A stretch of DNA of 18,370 nt from CAXBCP01 sp963974055 (GTDB lineage: Bacteria; Pseudomonadota; Alphaproteobacteria; MPNO01; UBA830), in assembly GCA_963974055.1 (NCBI GenBank), contig CAXBCP010000053.1, positions 1-18,370 of the forward strand, given 5' to 3'. Shown here piece by piece: positions 7,690 through 14,044 of this stretch (positions within the stretch are counted from its first letter, which is position 1; each line of letters begins with the position of its first letter). The notes beneath the pieces were generated by a model, which worked only from the letters and a program-made list of their open reading frames with translations, did no database searches and had not been told where the DNA came from. The position numbers were made by a program, and so were the translations under genes.

Positions 7690-7869
7690 TTTATTTGTTG
7701 TATGGTGATGCTAGACAAAGATAATACGAATATGTCGCGTGAATATAATCTCGATATATTTACAACAGATTGACGAATATTGCGGCGCGGTGCAGCCCGG
7801 TAACCCTGGTTTTTTATAACGCGTCTATGTATTTCGCCGGCCGGGTAGCGCCCTTGTCGCTTGTGTCGC
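7690..7869. other. 180-bp intergenic region, AT-rich toward the hypothetical gene
   Basis: The half nearest 7690 is strongly AT-rich for this genome, with ATAATACGAATATG, ATATAATC and ATATATTT stretches. It likely holds the promoter of the 353-residue gene on -, although no clean -35/-10 pair stands out. The half nearest 7869 follows the stop of the Gfo-type gene and contains a TTTTTT run on + but no matching - strand terminator. Confidence 0.4.
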
Positions 7870-8868
7870 TTACCGCTCGATTTTCACGATTTCGTCGGTC
7901 GCTGCGGATTTCACGATCGCCTCCAGCAGGGAAACGTTGCGCACGATCTGTTCCGGGGTGTTCGGATAGGTTGCGGCGCCGGCGACGGCGTCGGCGAAGC
8001 ATTCCAGGTTGGACAATACCGGCGTTGCGACCTCGTATTCGACGGTCTCCGGTTTGCCGTTCGTGAAACAGGTTGTGAAATACCAGCCTTCCGGGGCCTG
8101 GACGTGGGCTTTGTCGCGCACCTCGACCCAGCCTTCGGATCCGAAAATGGCGAGCCGCGAAAAGAAGGGCGTATGGGTGAACGCATTCAGAGACGCAGTA
8201 CGGCCATTCTCGAACTTCACCTGTGCCGTCAGGGTATCGCCGTTCTTTACGATGTCGCCGTGGCATTCGACGGATGCGAGAACCCGGTCCGGCTGGCCGA
8301 AAAGGCTGATCGACAGATCCATCAGGTGGATGAGGGTGGCGGTCAGGCCGCCGGCCGGACTTTCGTCCGTTTTCAGACGCCAGTTGGTATCGTCGAGCAC
8401 CGCGAATATGTCGTGGCTGAAATTGGCCTCTATATGCATCAGCTTGCCGAGCCGGCCGTCGCGGGCAAGCGCCATGGCGTCCATGATCGGTGGCTCGAAG
8501 CGTCGCTCGTGACCGATCGCGATCTTCACGCCGGCCGTCTCTATTGCCGCCATTGCCCGCAGCGCCGAGGCGCGGGTAAGGCAGAACGGCTTTTCGCAGA
8601 AGATATGCTTGCCGGCACCCGCAGCGGCCACGATCTGTTCTTCGTGCAGGGAGTGCGGCGTTGCGAGAATAACCGCATCGATATTGCCGTCAGCCAGGAC
8701 CGCGCCGTAATCCGTGGTGAAATCGATACCGTGTTCCGCGGCGAAGGCGGCACCGGCCCCGGCATCGACATCGGCAAGCTTGACCACGGCGATCCTGTCG
8801 CTGGCGGCGAGCGTCTGTGTCAGAATTTTCCCCCACCAGCCGAGGCCTACAATTGCAGCATTTAACAT
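7870..8868 (-). CDS. Gfo/Idh/MocA family NAD(P)-dependent oxidoreductase
   Basis: This 332-residue protein has an N-terminal Rossmann fold with GLGWWG (residues 8-13) and the family hallmark EKP (E92-K93-P94, preceded by GKHIFC). A C-terminal alpha/beta substrate domain follows (MHIEANFSH, then GGLTATLIHLMDL with H181). In many members the segment reads D-x-G-x-H with a catalytic-site Asp four residues before the His; here that position is Ala177 within T-A-T. The substrate is usually a sugar, inositol or a related cyclic polyol, but the group is broad. The ATG at 8868 has only a weak upstream GGAAC/AGGGA. The gene lies 105 bases downstream of the SDR gene on the same strand. A 5-bp hairpin (8933-8945) between them has no T-run, so co-transcription is possible. 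Confidence 0.92.
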   Translation of the reverse strand: MLNAAIVGLGWWGKILTQTLAASDRIAVVKLADVDAGAGAAFAAEHGIDFTTDYGAVLADGNIDAVILATPHSLHEEQIVAAAGAGKHIFCEKPFCLTRASALRAMAAIETAGVKIAIGHERRFEPPIMDAMALARDGRLGKLMHIEANFSHDIFAVLDDTNWRLKTDESPAGGLTATLIHLMDLSISLFGQPDRVLASVECHGDIVKNGDTLTAQVKFENGRTASLNAFTHTPFFSRLAIFGSEGWVEVRDKAHVQAPEGWYFTTCFTNGKPETVEYEVATPVLSNLECFADAVAGAATYPNTPEQIVRNVSLLEAIVKSAATDEIVKIER

Positions 8869-8973
8869 GTTCCGGTGTTCCCTGTTTCCGATCCAAGCTT
8901 TCTTGTTTTTATTTCCGTTCCGGGTGTCTTTCGCCGAATGTCGGCAGCTCTTTGTTACAGGTCGGATGCCCGC

Positions 8974-9744
8974 TCAGATACCGACGATCGTCTGACCGCC
9001 ATTGGGCGACAGGACCTGGCCGGTCAGAAAGTCGCTTTCGCGGGACGCCAGCCAGCCGACAGCGTAGGCGATTTCCTTTTTGTCCGCGAGCCGTCCCATC
9101 GGTACCGATTTTTCAAAATCCCGGATGACGTCCCATCCCATCGAATTGATCGTCAGTTCGGTTGCGACGGTGCCGGGTGCGATCGCATTGACGCAGATGT
9201 TCCACGGCGCCAGTTCCCGTGCCCAGCCCTTTACGTAGCCAAGGACCCCCGATGCGGCGCCCGTATAGTGGGACATCGAAACGCTGCCTTCCATCGCGAA
9301 AATGGACGAGGTGTTGATAATCTTGCCGTATTTGCGCACTTTCATCCCGGGCACGACCGCCTTCACGGCGAAAAAGGTGGCCTTCATCTTGATCGTCGTC
9401 ATGGCGTCCCAGATGTCTTCGTCGATTTCCTCGATCGTGTATTTGTTGCCCTGGATGCCGGCATTGTTGACCAGAATATCGACGCGCCCGTGCCGGGTCT
9501 CGTGTTCGCCGATCAACGCCGTGAAACGTTCGATATCGGTATTGTCGCAGGCCAGTTCCGTGACGGTGCGCCCGAAGGCGCGGCAATCCTCCGCGGTCGT
9601 GGCGAGCGTATCCGGATTCAGATCGTTCAGGACCAGGTCGGCGCCGCGTTCCGCCATCAGCAGGGCATGTTCGCGGCCCAGGCCGCGCGCTGCACCCGTA
9701 ATCATCGCGATGCGGCCGTCGAGGCTCAGGGTGTGACGTGTCAT
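8974..9744 (-). CDS. Short-chain dehydrogenase/reductase (SDR) with atypical active site
   Basis: This 256-residue classical-type SDR has the cofactor motif TGAARGLG (16-23), D41 after the second strand (NAD-type), NNAG (93-96), Ser147, Tyr160 and a C-terminal SPNGGQTIVGI. Two of the four catalytic residues are not the usual ones. Tyr160 is followed by T-G-A-A, so the Y-x-x-x-K lysine is Ala164. The helix-4 Asn is Lys119 in TIKMKATFF. I read both codons from the nucleotide sequence in frame (GCA and AAG) with no sign of a frameshift. The enzyme may use an altered mechanism, act on a special substrate, or have lost dehydrogenase activity. The ATG at 9744 is supported by AAGGAG. It precedes the Gfo-type gene on the same strand, and its substrate is unknown. 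Confidence 0.92.
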   Translation of the reverse strand: MTRHTLSLDGRIAMITGAARGLGREHALLMAERGADLVLNDLNPDTLATTAEDCRAFGRTVTELACDNTDIERFTALIGEHETRHGRVDILVNNAGIQGNKYTIEEIDEDIWDAMTTIKMKATFFAVKAVVPGMKVRKYGKIINTSSIFAMEGSVSMSHYTGAASGVLGYVKGWARELAPWNICVNAIAPGTVATELTINSMGWDVIRDFEKSVPMGRLADKKEIAYAVGWLASRESDFLTGQVLSPNGGQTIVGI

Positions 9745-9860
9745 CGTCCGCTCCTTCGATTATGCGATCCTTTAGAGCATAAACGCGGACAACGATCACC
9801 AGCTTATGAATGAACGCGAACGGCCGGTTCCGCTGGCGTGGAAAATGACCGGGAAATTCG

Positions 9861-9882
9861 CCGCCCGCTGCTACGCGGGCGG
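9861..9882. terminator. Strong GC hairpin, possible terminator downstream of the PEP-CTERM-like gene
   Basis: CCGCCCGC (9861-9868) and GCGGGCGG (9875-9882) form a perfect 8-bp stem with a 6-base loop. It lies between the stop at 10016 and the SDR start at 9744, so it could end the - strand transcript. No clear T-run follows on either strand, only AATTTCCC on the - side. A second, imperfect palindrome lies at 9923-9942. Confidence 0.4.
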
Positions 9883-10015
9883 TGATGAATTATCTGGCGG
9901 ACAGCCATAACGGTTGGGCGCTGGCCCTGCCGCGGCAAGGCCCGGCGGAAACAGTCTGTGGAGTTTGCGCATTGAAACAGTCCGTTCCGGATGGGGGTGA
10001 AATTGGGGAAGTTCG

Positions 10016-10702
10016 TCATGCGGCAGCGGATCGCCTCCGCCGGACCCGGGCGACGGAAAGCGCTGCCAGCCCGAGCGCAAGCAGGGCAGAGGCAGGCGGC
10101 CCGGCGAGGGCAATGGGCGGCTCCGTCGCACCGGCCAGATCGCCTTCGAGGGTGAAAAACAGCGTCAATGTTCCGAGAGTGTCGTTCCCGGCTGGATCCC
10201 GGCTGATGAAACTACCTCCGGAATCGCCATACCAGTTCCAAATGGAGATACCCGGCGTGACGTTTCGTATCGCGAGCCAATAGGTCGTATCCGCTTCGAG
10301 GAACGCACCAGCACCGAAATCCATCTGGTATTCCCATGCGGCCGGGTGCTGGGTGCTTAGGGTGCGGCTGGCGGGTGAGACGGTCTCGACGATCGGTGTT
10401 GTCAAGGGACGCGCGAAGGCGGAGTTTTCCGTCGTGTTTTCGTATAGGCCCACTTGGAAAGTGTGTGGCGAAATCGATCCCGAACCCAGCCAGCGGATCG
10501 AAGTGATTGTCGCCGCGTCGTCCAGGATGAAGCTGTCGAACGCCGTTCTATTGGCGAACATGCCGCCGCTCCCGGCCCCTGGCGTATGTTCTGTCGTCGC
10601 CGGGCTGACCTCGTAGATGACGGCCGCTCTGGCATCGTTGAGCCCGAAGGCGGTTGCGGATATCAGTGCGACATAGGCAATAAAGAGATGGCGGATCGTC
10701 AT
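10016..10702 (-). CDS. Secreted protein with PEP-CTERM-like C-terminal sorting region
   Basis: This 228-residue protein starts with a Sec signal peptide (residues 1-26, hydrophobic IAYVALISATAFGL, cleavage after ARA). The mature part is a Ser/Thr/Gly-rich beta-type domain (TSIRWLGSGS, FQVGLYENT, TTYWLAIRN) like those of PEP-CTERM exported proteins. The C-terminus has a Pro-rich EPPIALAGPP, a hydrophobic helix ASALLALGLAALSVA and a basic RVRRRR tail. That is the tripartite layout of exosortase-processed anchors, but the motif is EPP/GPP rather than canonical VPEP or VPLPA. Known members are cut by exosortase and join the surface or extracellular polysaccharide; no exosortase gene lies here. 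GAGGGAGAG precedes the ATG at 10702. A sigma-54 promoter lies about 57 bases upstream. Confidence 0.82.
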   Translation of the reverse strand: MTIRHLFIAYVALISATAFGLNDARAAVIYEVSPATTEHTPGAGSGGMFANRTAFDSFILDDAATITSIRWLGSGSISPHTFQVGLYENTTENSAFARPLTTPIVETVSPASRTLSTQHPAAWEYQMDFGAGAFLEADTTYWLAIRNVTPGISIWNWYGDSGGSFISRDPAGNDTLGTLTLFFTLEGDLAGATEPPIALAGPPASALLALGLAALSVARVRRRRSAAA

Positions 10703-10758
10703 ATTGTCTCTCCCTCATCGAAAGCGCCGTTTGGCGCGAGTTGTATGCACTGTTTCTT

Positions 10759-10775
10759 TGCAACAGGCGTGCCAA
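10759..10775 (-). promoter_or_regulatory. Sigma-54 (RpoN) -24/-12 promoter for the PEP-CTERM-like gene
   Basis: Read on the - strand the element is TTGGCACGCCTGTTGCA. It matches the RpoN consensus TGGCACG-N4-TTGC(A/T) at every fixed position, with the invariant GG and GC exactly 12 bases apart. The GC lies at 10761-10760. A start site is expected near 10748, giving a leader of about 45 bases before the ATG at 10702. Activation would need an enhancer-binding protein; none is encoded in the window. PEP-CTERM genes in several floc-forming and biofilm proteobacteria depend on RpoN and the PrsK/PrsR pair, which fits. Confidence 0.82.
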
Positions 10776-10851
10776 CCCGGGGGGGCAATCAACTATCTGG
10801 AATAAAACGATATTCTGTGGATTCCGGCATACGCCAGCAGCGGCGCCCCGT

Positions 10852-10861
10852 TCACATGTGA
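10852..10861. promoter_or_regulatory. TCACATGTGA palindrome, possible upstream activator site
   Basis: This is a perfect 10-base palindrome about 105-115 bases upstream of the predicted sigma-54 start site, a usual distance for an enhancer-binding protein. It does not match the CRP arrangement TGTGA-N6-TCACA, because the half-sites are in the opposite order. A single short palindrome is weak evidence. Confidence 0.25.
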
Positions 10862-10984
10862 GCAGGGTGTTCGGATCTGAGCGTCGCGATACTAAATGAC
10901 GCGTCTCGGGACGGCATATGAGGGGCGTCCGGTTCGATGTCGGTGCCTGTCGGCCGGTTATTCCGGCAATGGAAGTCCGGAACG

Positions 10985-11680
10985 CTATTCCTCGACCATT
11001 TCGGCAAGCCGGTCCATATCGGTAATGATCAGCCGATCCTTTTCGCGGATAACGAGTTCCCGGCGCGACAGATCGCCGAGGACGCGTGCAACGGTTTCGC
11101 GGGTGGTTGATACCCTTGCGGCGATATCGGAATGAATCGGGATCGGCGAGATCGTCGCTCCATTGAGGCCTTCCGACGGGGTGCTGGCCGCCGGCCGGGC
11201 GAGCCGGAGAAGATCGGCGTAAATGCGGATATTGGCGCCGTAAACACTGAGATCGAAGATACGTTCGGTCGAGCGTCGGATGATCGCCGTCAGGCGTTCC
11301 ATCAGGCGGCGCGCGGTCGCCGGGTTGTCGAGAATAACGGCCATGAACGTGTCCGGATCGATGCTGCCGACCTCGGTCGTTTCAAGGGCGACGACGCTGG
11401 CGGACCGCGGGGCGCCGTCAATCGCGGCAAGTTCGCCGAATGTGCCGCCGGCGTGGATGTCCTCGAAACTGACCTCGCGGCCGGCATAGGACCAGTTTAC
11501 GACCCGCGCACTGCCCGTTGCGATGAAATATACGTCCCGGGCGTCGTTTTCCTTGCCGATGATTTCCTGTGCCTGCCCGAAGGTTCGCCAGGAGCAGCGG
11601 GCGGCCAGCGCGCCGCGGGCATCGCCGTCCAGATCGGCCAGCAGCGCTATATTGTCGAGCGGCGAGGGGGATACGGCCAT
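10985..11680 (-). CDS. CRP/FNR-family transcriptional regulator
   Basis: This 231-residue protein has an N-terminal cyclic-nucleotide-binding-type beta-barrel. Its phosphate-binding cassette is GTFGELAAIDGAPRSAS (79-95), with G82-E83 and R92-S93 aligning with Gly71-Glu72 and Arg82-Ser83 of E. coli CRP. A dimerisation helix follows, then a C-terminal winged helix-turn-helix (HSDIAARVSTTRETVARVLGDL, about 183-204). There is no N-terminal Cys cluster, so it is not an oxygen-sensing FNR with an Fe-S cluster. A CRP-like cAMP sensor is more likely, though not proven. The ATG at 11680 has GGAAA upstream at a slightly long distance. It lies 43 bases downstream of the ialB-like gene on the same strand, suggesting one transcript. 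Its targets cannot be assigned. Confidence 0.93.
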   Translation of the reverse strand: MAVSPSPLDNIALLADLDGDARGALAARCSWRTFGQAQEIIGKENDARDVYFIATGSARVVNWSYAGREVSFEDIHAGGTFGELAAIDGAPRSASVVALETTEVGSIDPDTFMAVILDNPATARRLMERLTAIIRRSTERIFDLSVYGANIRIYADLLRLARPAASTPSEGLNGATISPIPIHSDIAARVSTTRETVARVLGDLSRRELVIREKDRLIITDMDRLAEMVEE

Positions 11681-11723
11681 ACGGTGTCTTTTTCCAACGT
11701 TCCGTCAGCGGCCCGCAAGTGTC

Positions 11724-12251
11724 TTAGTTGGCGTCGATCGTTTTCAGGCCCTGGGTAAAACCTTTCAGCGAAACAGGCACCGCGATCGTATTCGAGTCCG
11801 CGCGGGCCTTGAAGCCGACGATCAGGCGGTTGCCCTTTTTCATTTCAGCCAGCATTTCGGGCTTGATTTCGACGGCGCCCTGGCAACCGCGCTGGTTGCA
11901 GGTCTGCAGATTGAAGGTGAACTGCTTGCCGTCGTCGATTTTGCCGCCGATCCCCGACCCGAGAAAGATGCCGAGAGGCACGGTTACAAACATGCCGAGG
12001 CGTCTGTCCGTCTCTTTGCCGGCATACCGGATGGCGATCCCCACGACCTGGCGCTTGGTCTTGTTGTCGATGATCTTCTGCACCAGGCCGCAGATGTTCC
12101 GGGTCGCGGACACCGCCTGGCACTGGAAGACCCAGTCGCCGATCCGCTCTCCGACTTTCGGAACCCCGTCCGGCTTCGCGTCCTGGGCGGCGGCCGGGAA
12201 CGACAGGAGGACGGCGGTCAGCCCCAATATGGCTGCTTTTCTGATCTTCAT
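11724..12251 (-). CDS. Invasion-associated locus B (IalB) family periplasmic protein
   Basis: This 175-residue protein carries a signal peptide (MKIRKAAILGLTAVLLSFPAAA, cleavage near residue 22). The mature IalB fold has two cysteine pairs, C44/C54 (WVFQCQ...NICGLV) and C118/C123 (LQTCNQRGCQG). The strand pattern includes RRLGMFVTVPLGIFLGSGI and a late MKKGNRLIVGFKA. IalB of Bartonella promotes erythrocyte invasion. Homologues are widespread in free-living alphaproteobacteria with unknown function, so no virulence role should be read into this one. The ATG at 12251 has AGGAG seven bases upstream. It is divergent from the DUF6635-like gene and leads into the CRP-like gene. Confidence 0.92.
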   Translation of the reverse strand: MKIRKAAILGLTAVLLSFPAAAQDAKPDGVPKVGERIGDWVFQCQAVSATRNICGLVQKIIDNKTKRQVVGIAIRYAGKETDRRLGMFVTVPLGIFLGSGIGGKIDDGKQFTFNLQTCNQRGCQGAVEIKPEMLAEMKKGNRLIVGFKARADSNTIAVPVSLKGFTQGLKTIDAN

Positions 12252-12286
12252 AATGTGCTCCTGCCGGAAGTGGGTACGATGATGCG

Positions 12287-12315
12287 AACCTACTGGGACC
12301 GCGACCGGGGTTCAA
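12287..12315 (-). promoter_or_regulatory. Candidate sigma-70 promoter for the ialB-like gene
   Basis: On the - strand TTGAAC (12315-12310) and TAGGTT (12292-12287) are 17 bases apart, about 35 bases before the ATG at 12251. The -35 matches four of six consensus bases and the -10 three of six. The position between the divergent ialB-like and DUF6635-like genes is sensible. Confidence 0.38.
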
Positions 12316-12378
12316 CTGTTGTAATGCGGTCCGGTCCGGCCCGTGACAGGGATCGCAGGATGCGCCACATTCCCGGGA

Positions 12379-13410
12379 ATGAGACAGGTTTCCAACCTCT
12401 TCAACGCATCGGGCAATCCGGGCGATCAGGGCAGCGATCCGCTTGATATTGAACGGGACCGCATCGAAAAGGCCTTTAAATCGGCCGCGCGGCGCTATAT
12501 CGCGACACGGCGCACGCGGGTGGCGTATTTTTCGCGCCGTCATTTCAGCCTGCGGGGCGCGATAAGGCTTCACCGCGTTGCGCTCGGCGGCGATCTCGTG
12601 CGGGCGCCGGTCAATCTGGCGCTGGCCGTGCCGCATCTGTTGAAACTGTTGCTGGCGGCCGTGCTCCGCCGCCTTGGTAAGGCGCGGACGGCGGACTGGC
12701 TGGCCGGCCTGCCGACACAACTGCAGACCGCGGTTGCGCGCGAAATCGACTGGTTGATGTGGACGGAATTGCTGGAACTGCCGCACCAGGCGGGCGAGCG
12801 TATCTCCGATCGCGATGCGCTCGCCGAAGCGCTGCTCGCCGAGCCCGAGATTGCGCGCGCGATGGCGGCGGCAAAGGACCTGGCGGCCCGGCATCGCGAT
12901 GACGCGGTATTCAACGCCCGTCTGACGGACAGCATGTCCCGGTATACGGGTGCGCGTGTTGCCGCCGCGGAAATAGCGACGGCGCTTGCATCGGCCGGCG
13001 TCGGCGGTCTGGTGGCGCATCAGTTGACGCCGACGGCCTTCACGCTCGGGCCGGTGCTCGCGGCCCTGTTCGCCGAACACGCCGCGATACTCGCCTTTCC
13101 GCTGGGGACAGGCCTCGGCGGCGCCTGGTATGCGCTTTTTCCGGCGGAACCGACCTGGGATCTCGTCGCCGCGGTAACAGTGGGGCTGCTGGCATTATCC
13201 TCGGTCATCGCGGCCTTTGCCGGCATCGTTGCTGATCCGGTCCAGCGGGCGTTCGGCATCCATCGCCGGCGTCTCGACAAACTGATCGATTCAATCGAGG
13301 CGGACCTGCTTGATGGCGGGGCGGGGAAGTTCCGTGTCAGAGCTCATTACGTCGCCCGGCTATTCGATTTCTTCGAAGCCGTCCGGCTGGCGTCGCGGGC
13401 GGCATTGTAG
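12379..13410 (+). CDS. DUF6635-like membrane-associated protein
   Basis: This 343-residue protein has an N-terminal amphipathic region with YFSRRHFSLRGAIRLHRVALGGDLVRAPVNLAL (key HFSLRG, about 55-60). A hydrophobic hairpin covers about 79-96. A conserved-looking segment TAVAREIDWLMWTELLELP lies at 118-135, and a glycine/alanine-rich hydrophobic region spans about 195-285. It resembles the alphaproteobacterial DUF6635 family as I remember it; the function is unknown. The start is unsure. The ATG at 12379 has GGGA immediately before it, too close for a good ribosome site. A GTG at 12343 would add 12 residues but has no site either. It is divergent from the ialB-like gene and convergent with the decarboxylase-like fragment, with a 45-base AT-rich island between stops. 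Confidence 0.75.
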   Translation: MRQVSNLFNASGNPGDQGSDPLDIERDRIEKAFKSAARRYIATRRTRVAYFSRRHFSLRGAIRLHRVALGGDLVRAPVNLALAVPHLLKLLLAAVLRRLGKARTADWLAGLPTQLQTAVAREIDWLMWTELLELPHQAGERISDRDALAEALLAEPEIARAMAAAKDLAARHRDDAVFNARLTDSMSRYTGARVAAAEIATALASAGVGGLVAHQLTPTAFTLGPVLAALFAEHAAILAFPLGTGLGGAWYALFPAEPTWDLVAAVTVGLLALSSVIAAFAGIVADPVQRAFGIHRRRLDKLIDSIEADLLDGGAGKFRVRAHYVARLFDFFEAVRLASRAAL

Positions 13411-13455
13411 ATGATGCAAAAAATTAAAAATCATATATATAATATTGATATTAAA
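13411..13455. other. AT-rich island between convergent stop codons
   Basis: These 45 bases are roughly 85-90% A+T (for example AAAAAATTAAAAATC and ATATATATAATATTGATATT) in a genome near 62% GC. The island directly follows the stops of both convergent genes. It may act as a bidirectional termination or unwinding zone, or mark the scar of a deletion. Confidence 0.7.
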
Positions 13456-13911
13456 TCATAATGTGTCGATTGAGGATTTAAGTTCGTCGTCCGCAATCGA
13501 CCGCAAAGACTGTATCGTTCGGGCACCGTCGCGCGTGGCGCTGAGCATGCCGAGGATCCGCCTTTGCGGAGGGTCAAAGGCATCCAGAATAGCCAGCTTG
13601 CTTGAAGACCGGCCGAAGAGTTCGGCTTCCTCTATCTGGGAATATCTGTCCGAGGTGGTTTGGGGCGCGCCCGCATCGAGGGACCGAAGCGTATCCACAT
13701 ATTTATGCTGCCCCGCGGGCGTCAGCCTCAGGAACAGCTCCGAGAGTGCCTCCGCACGTCGCGCGGTCGTCAGGGTGCCGCCGGTGCGGTCCAGACAGTG
13801 CCGGAATTCTGCGCGCAGTTTGTCGGTATCGTCGCCGTCAAGGTCGGGCGTGAACGCGGGCGGCGACGGGGGCGGCGTGGACAGAAGGGCGATCAGGCGT
13901 CGGAAGATCAT
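13456..13911 (-). CDS. Stand-alone malonyl-CoA decarboxylase N-terminal-domain-like protein (possibly truncated gene)
   Basis: The 151 residues resemble the helical N-terminal domain of malonyl-CoA decarboxylase. They contain a CLDRTGG...RRAEALSELFLRLTPAGQHKYVDTL block (about 39-75), comparable to the family's LLSERGEASG...YxxLDxxxRLAFF. A DPPQRRILGMLSATRDGARTIQSLRSIADDEL block (113-144) parallels EPPRQELLRRLNxAPGGTAALVxMRxDL. Full enzymes are about 400-470 residues, and their catalytic acetyltransferase-fold domain with Ser/His is entirely missing here. The frame ends in TAA at the edge of the AT-rich island, and no catalytic-domain sequence continues beyond it. The ATG at 13911 has only AGG upstream, and M1-F3 could shift. 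The protein could be a domain-only paralogue acting by oligomerisation or a decayed remnant. Assignment is by pattern recognition only. Confidence 0.65.
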   Translation of the reverse strand: MIFRRLIALLSTPPPSPPAFTPDLDGDDTDKLRAEFRHCLDRTGGTLTTARRAEALSELFLRLTPAGQHKYVDTLRSLDAGAPQTTSDRYSQIEEAELFGRSSSKLAILDAFDPPQRRILGMLSATRDGARTIQSLRSIADDELKSSIDTL

Positions 13912-14044
13912 GAACCTGTTTAAAGGATGGTGTTACCGATTGGAACTGTTTCGATTTATTGCGGTTCGGGGCTTTTAGCGCGCAGGTCGATGCGTTATCA
14001 TTCTTACTACGCACATAACCAGTATCTGGAATAAGGGGAGACTC
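13912..14044 (+). promoter_or_regulatory. Leader region of the ABC transporter operon
   Basis: This 133-base gap between the divergent decarboxylase-like gene and the binding-protein gene must contain the operon promoter. I could not pick a convincing -35/-10 pair. The ribosome site is GGGGAG at 14035-14040, just before the ATG at 14045. Confidence 0.4.

Noticed and set aside
7861..9813. Two long + frames opposite the Gfo and SDR genes
   Set aside because: Both are shadows of clear enzyme genes with intact motifs on -.
9804..10019. 71-residue frame starting at the ATGA overlap with the PEP-CTERM-like stop
   Set aside because: The start overlap is suggestive, but there is no ribosome site. 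The product has no domain, and the region contains the hairpin at 9861-9882.
10852..10861. Palindrome read as a CRP binding site for the CRP-like gene
   Set aside because: The half-sites are in the reverse order and lack the 6-base spacer of the CRP consensus.
11845..13080. 411-residue open frame on - spanning ialB and the DUF6635-like gene
   Set aside because: It crosses two real genes and the promoter between them; its product is low-complexity and Arg-rich.
10794..14034. 12-base word TATCTGGAATAA present at 10794-10805 and 14023-14034
   Set aside because: A shared 12-mer is expected several times by chance in 18 kb, and the two contexts do not otherwise align.
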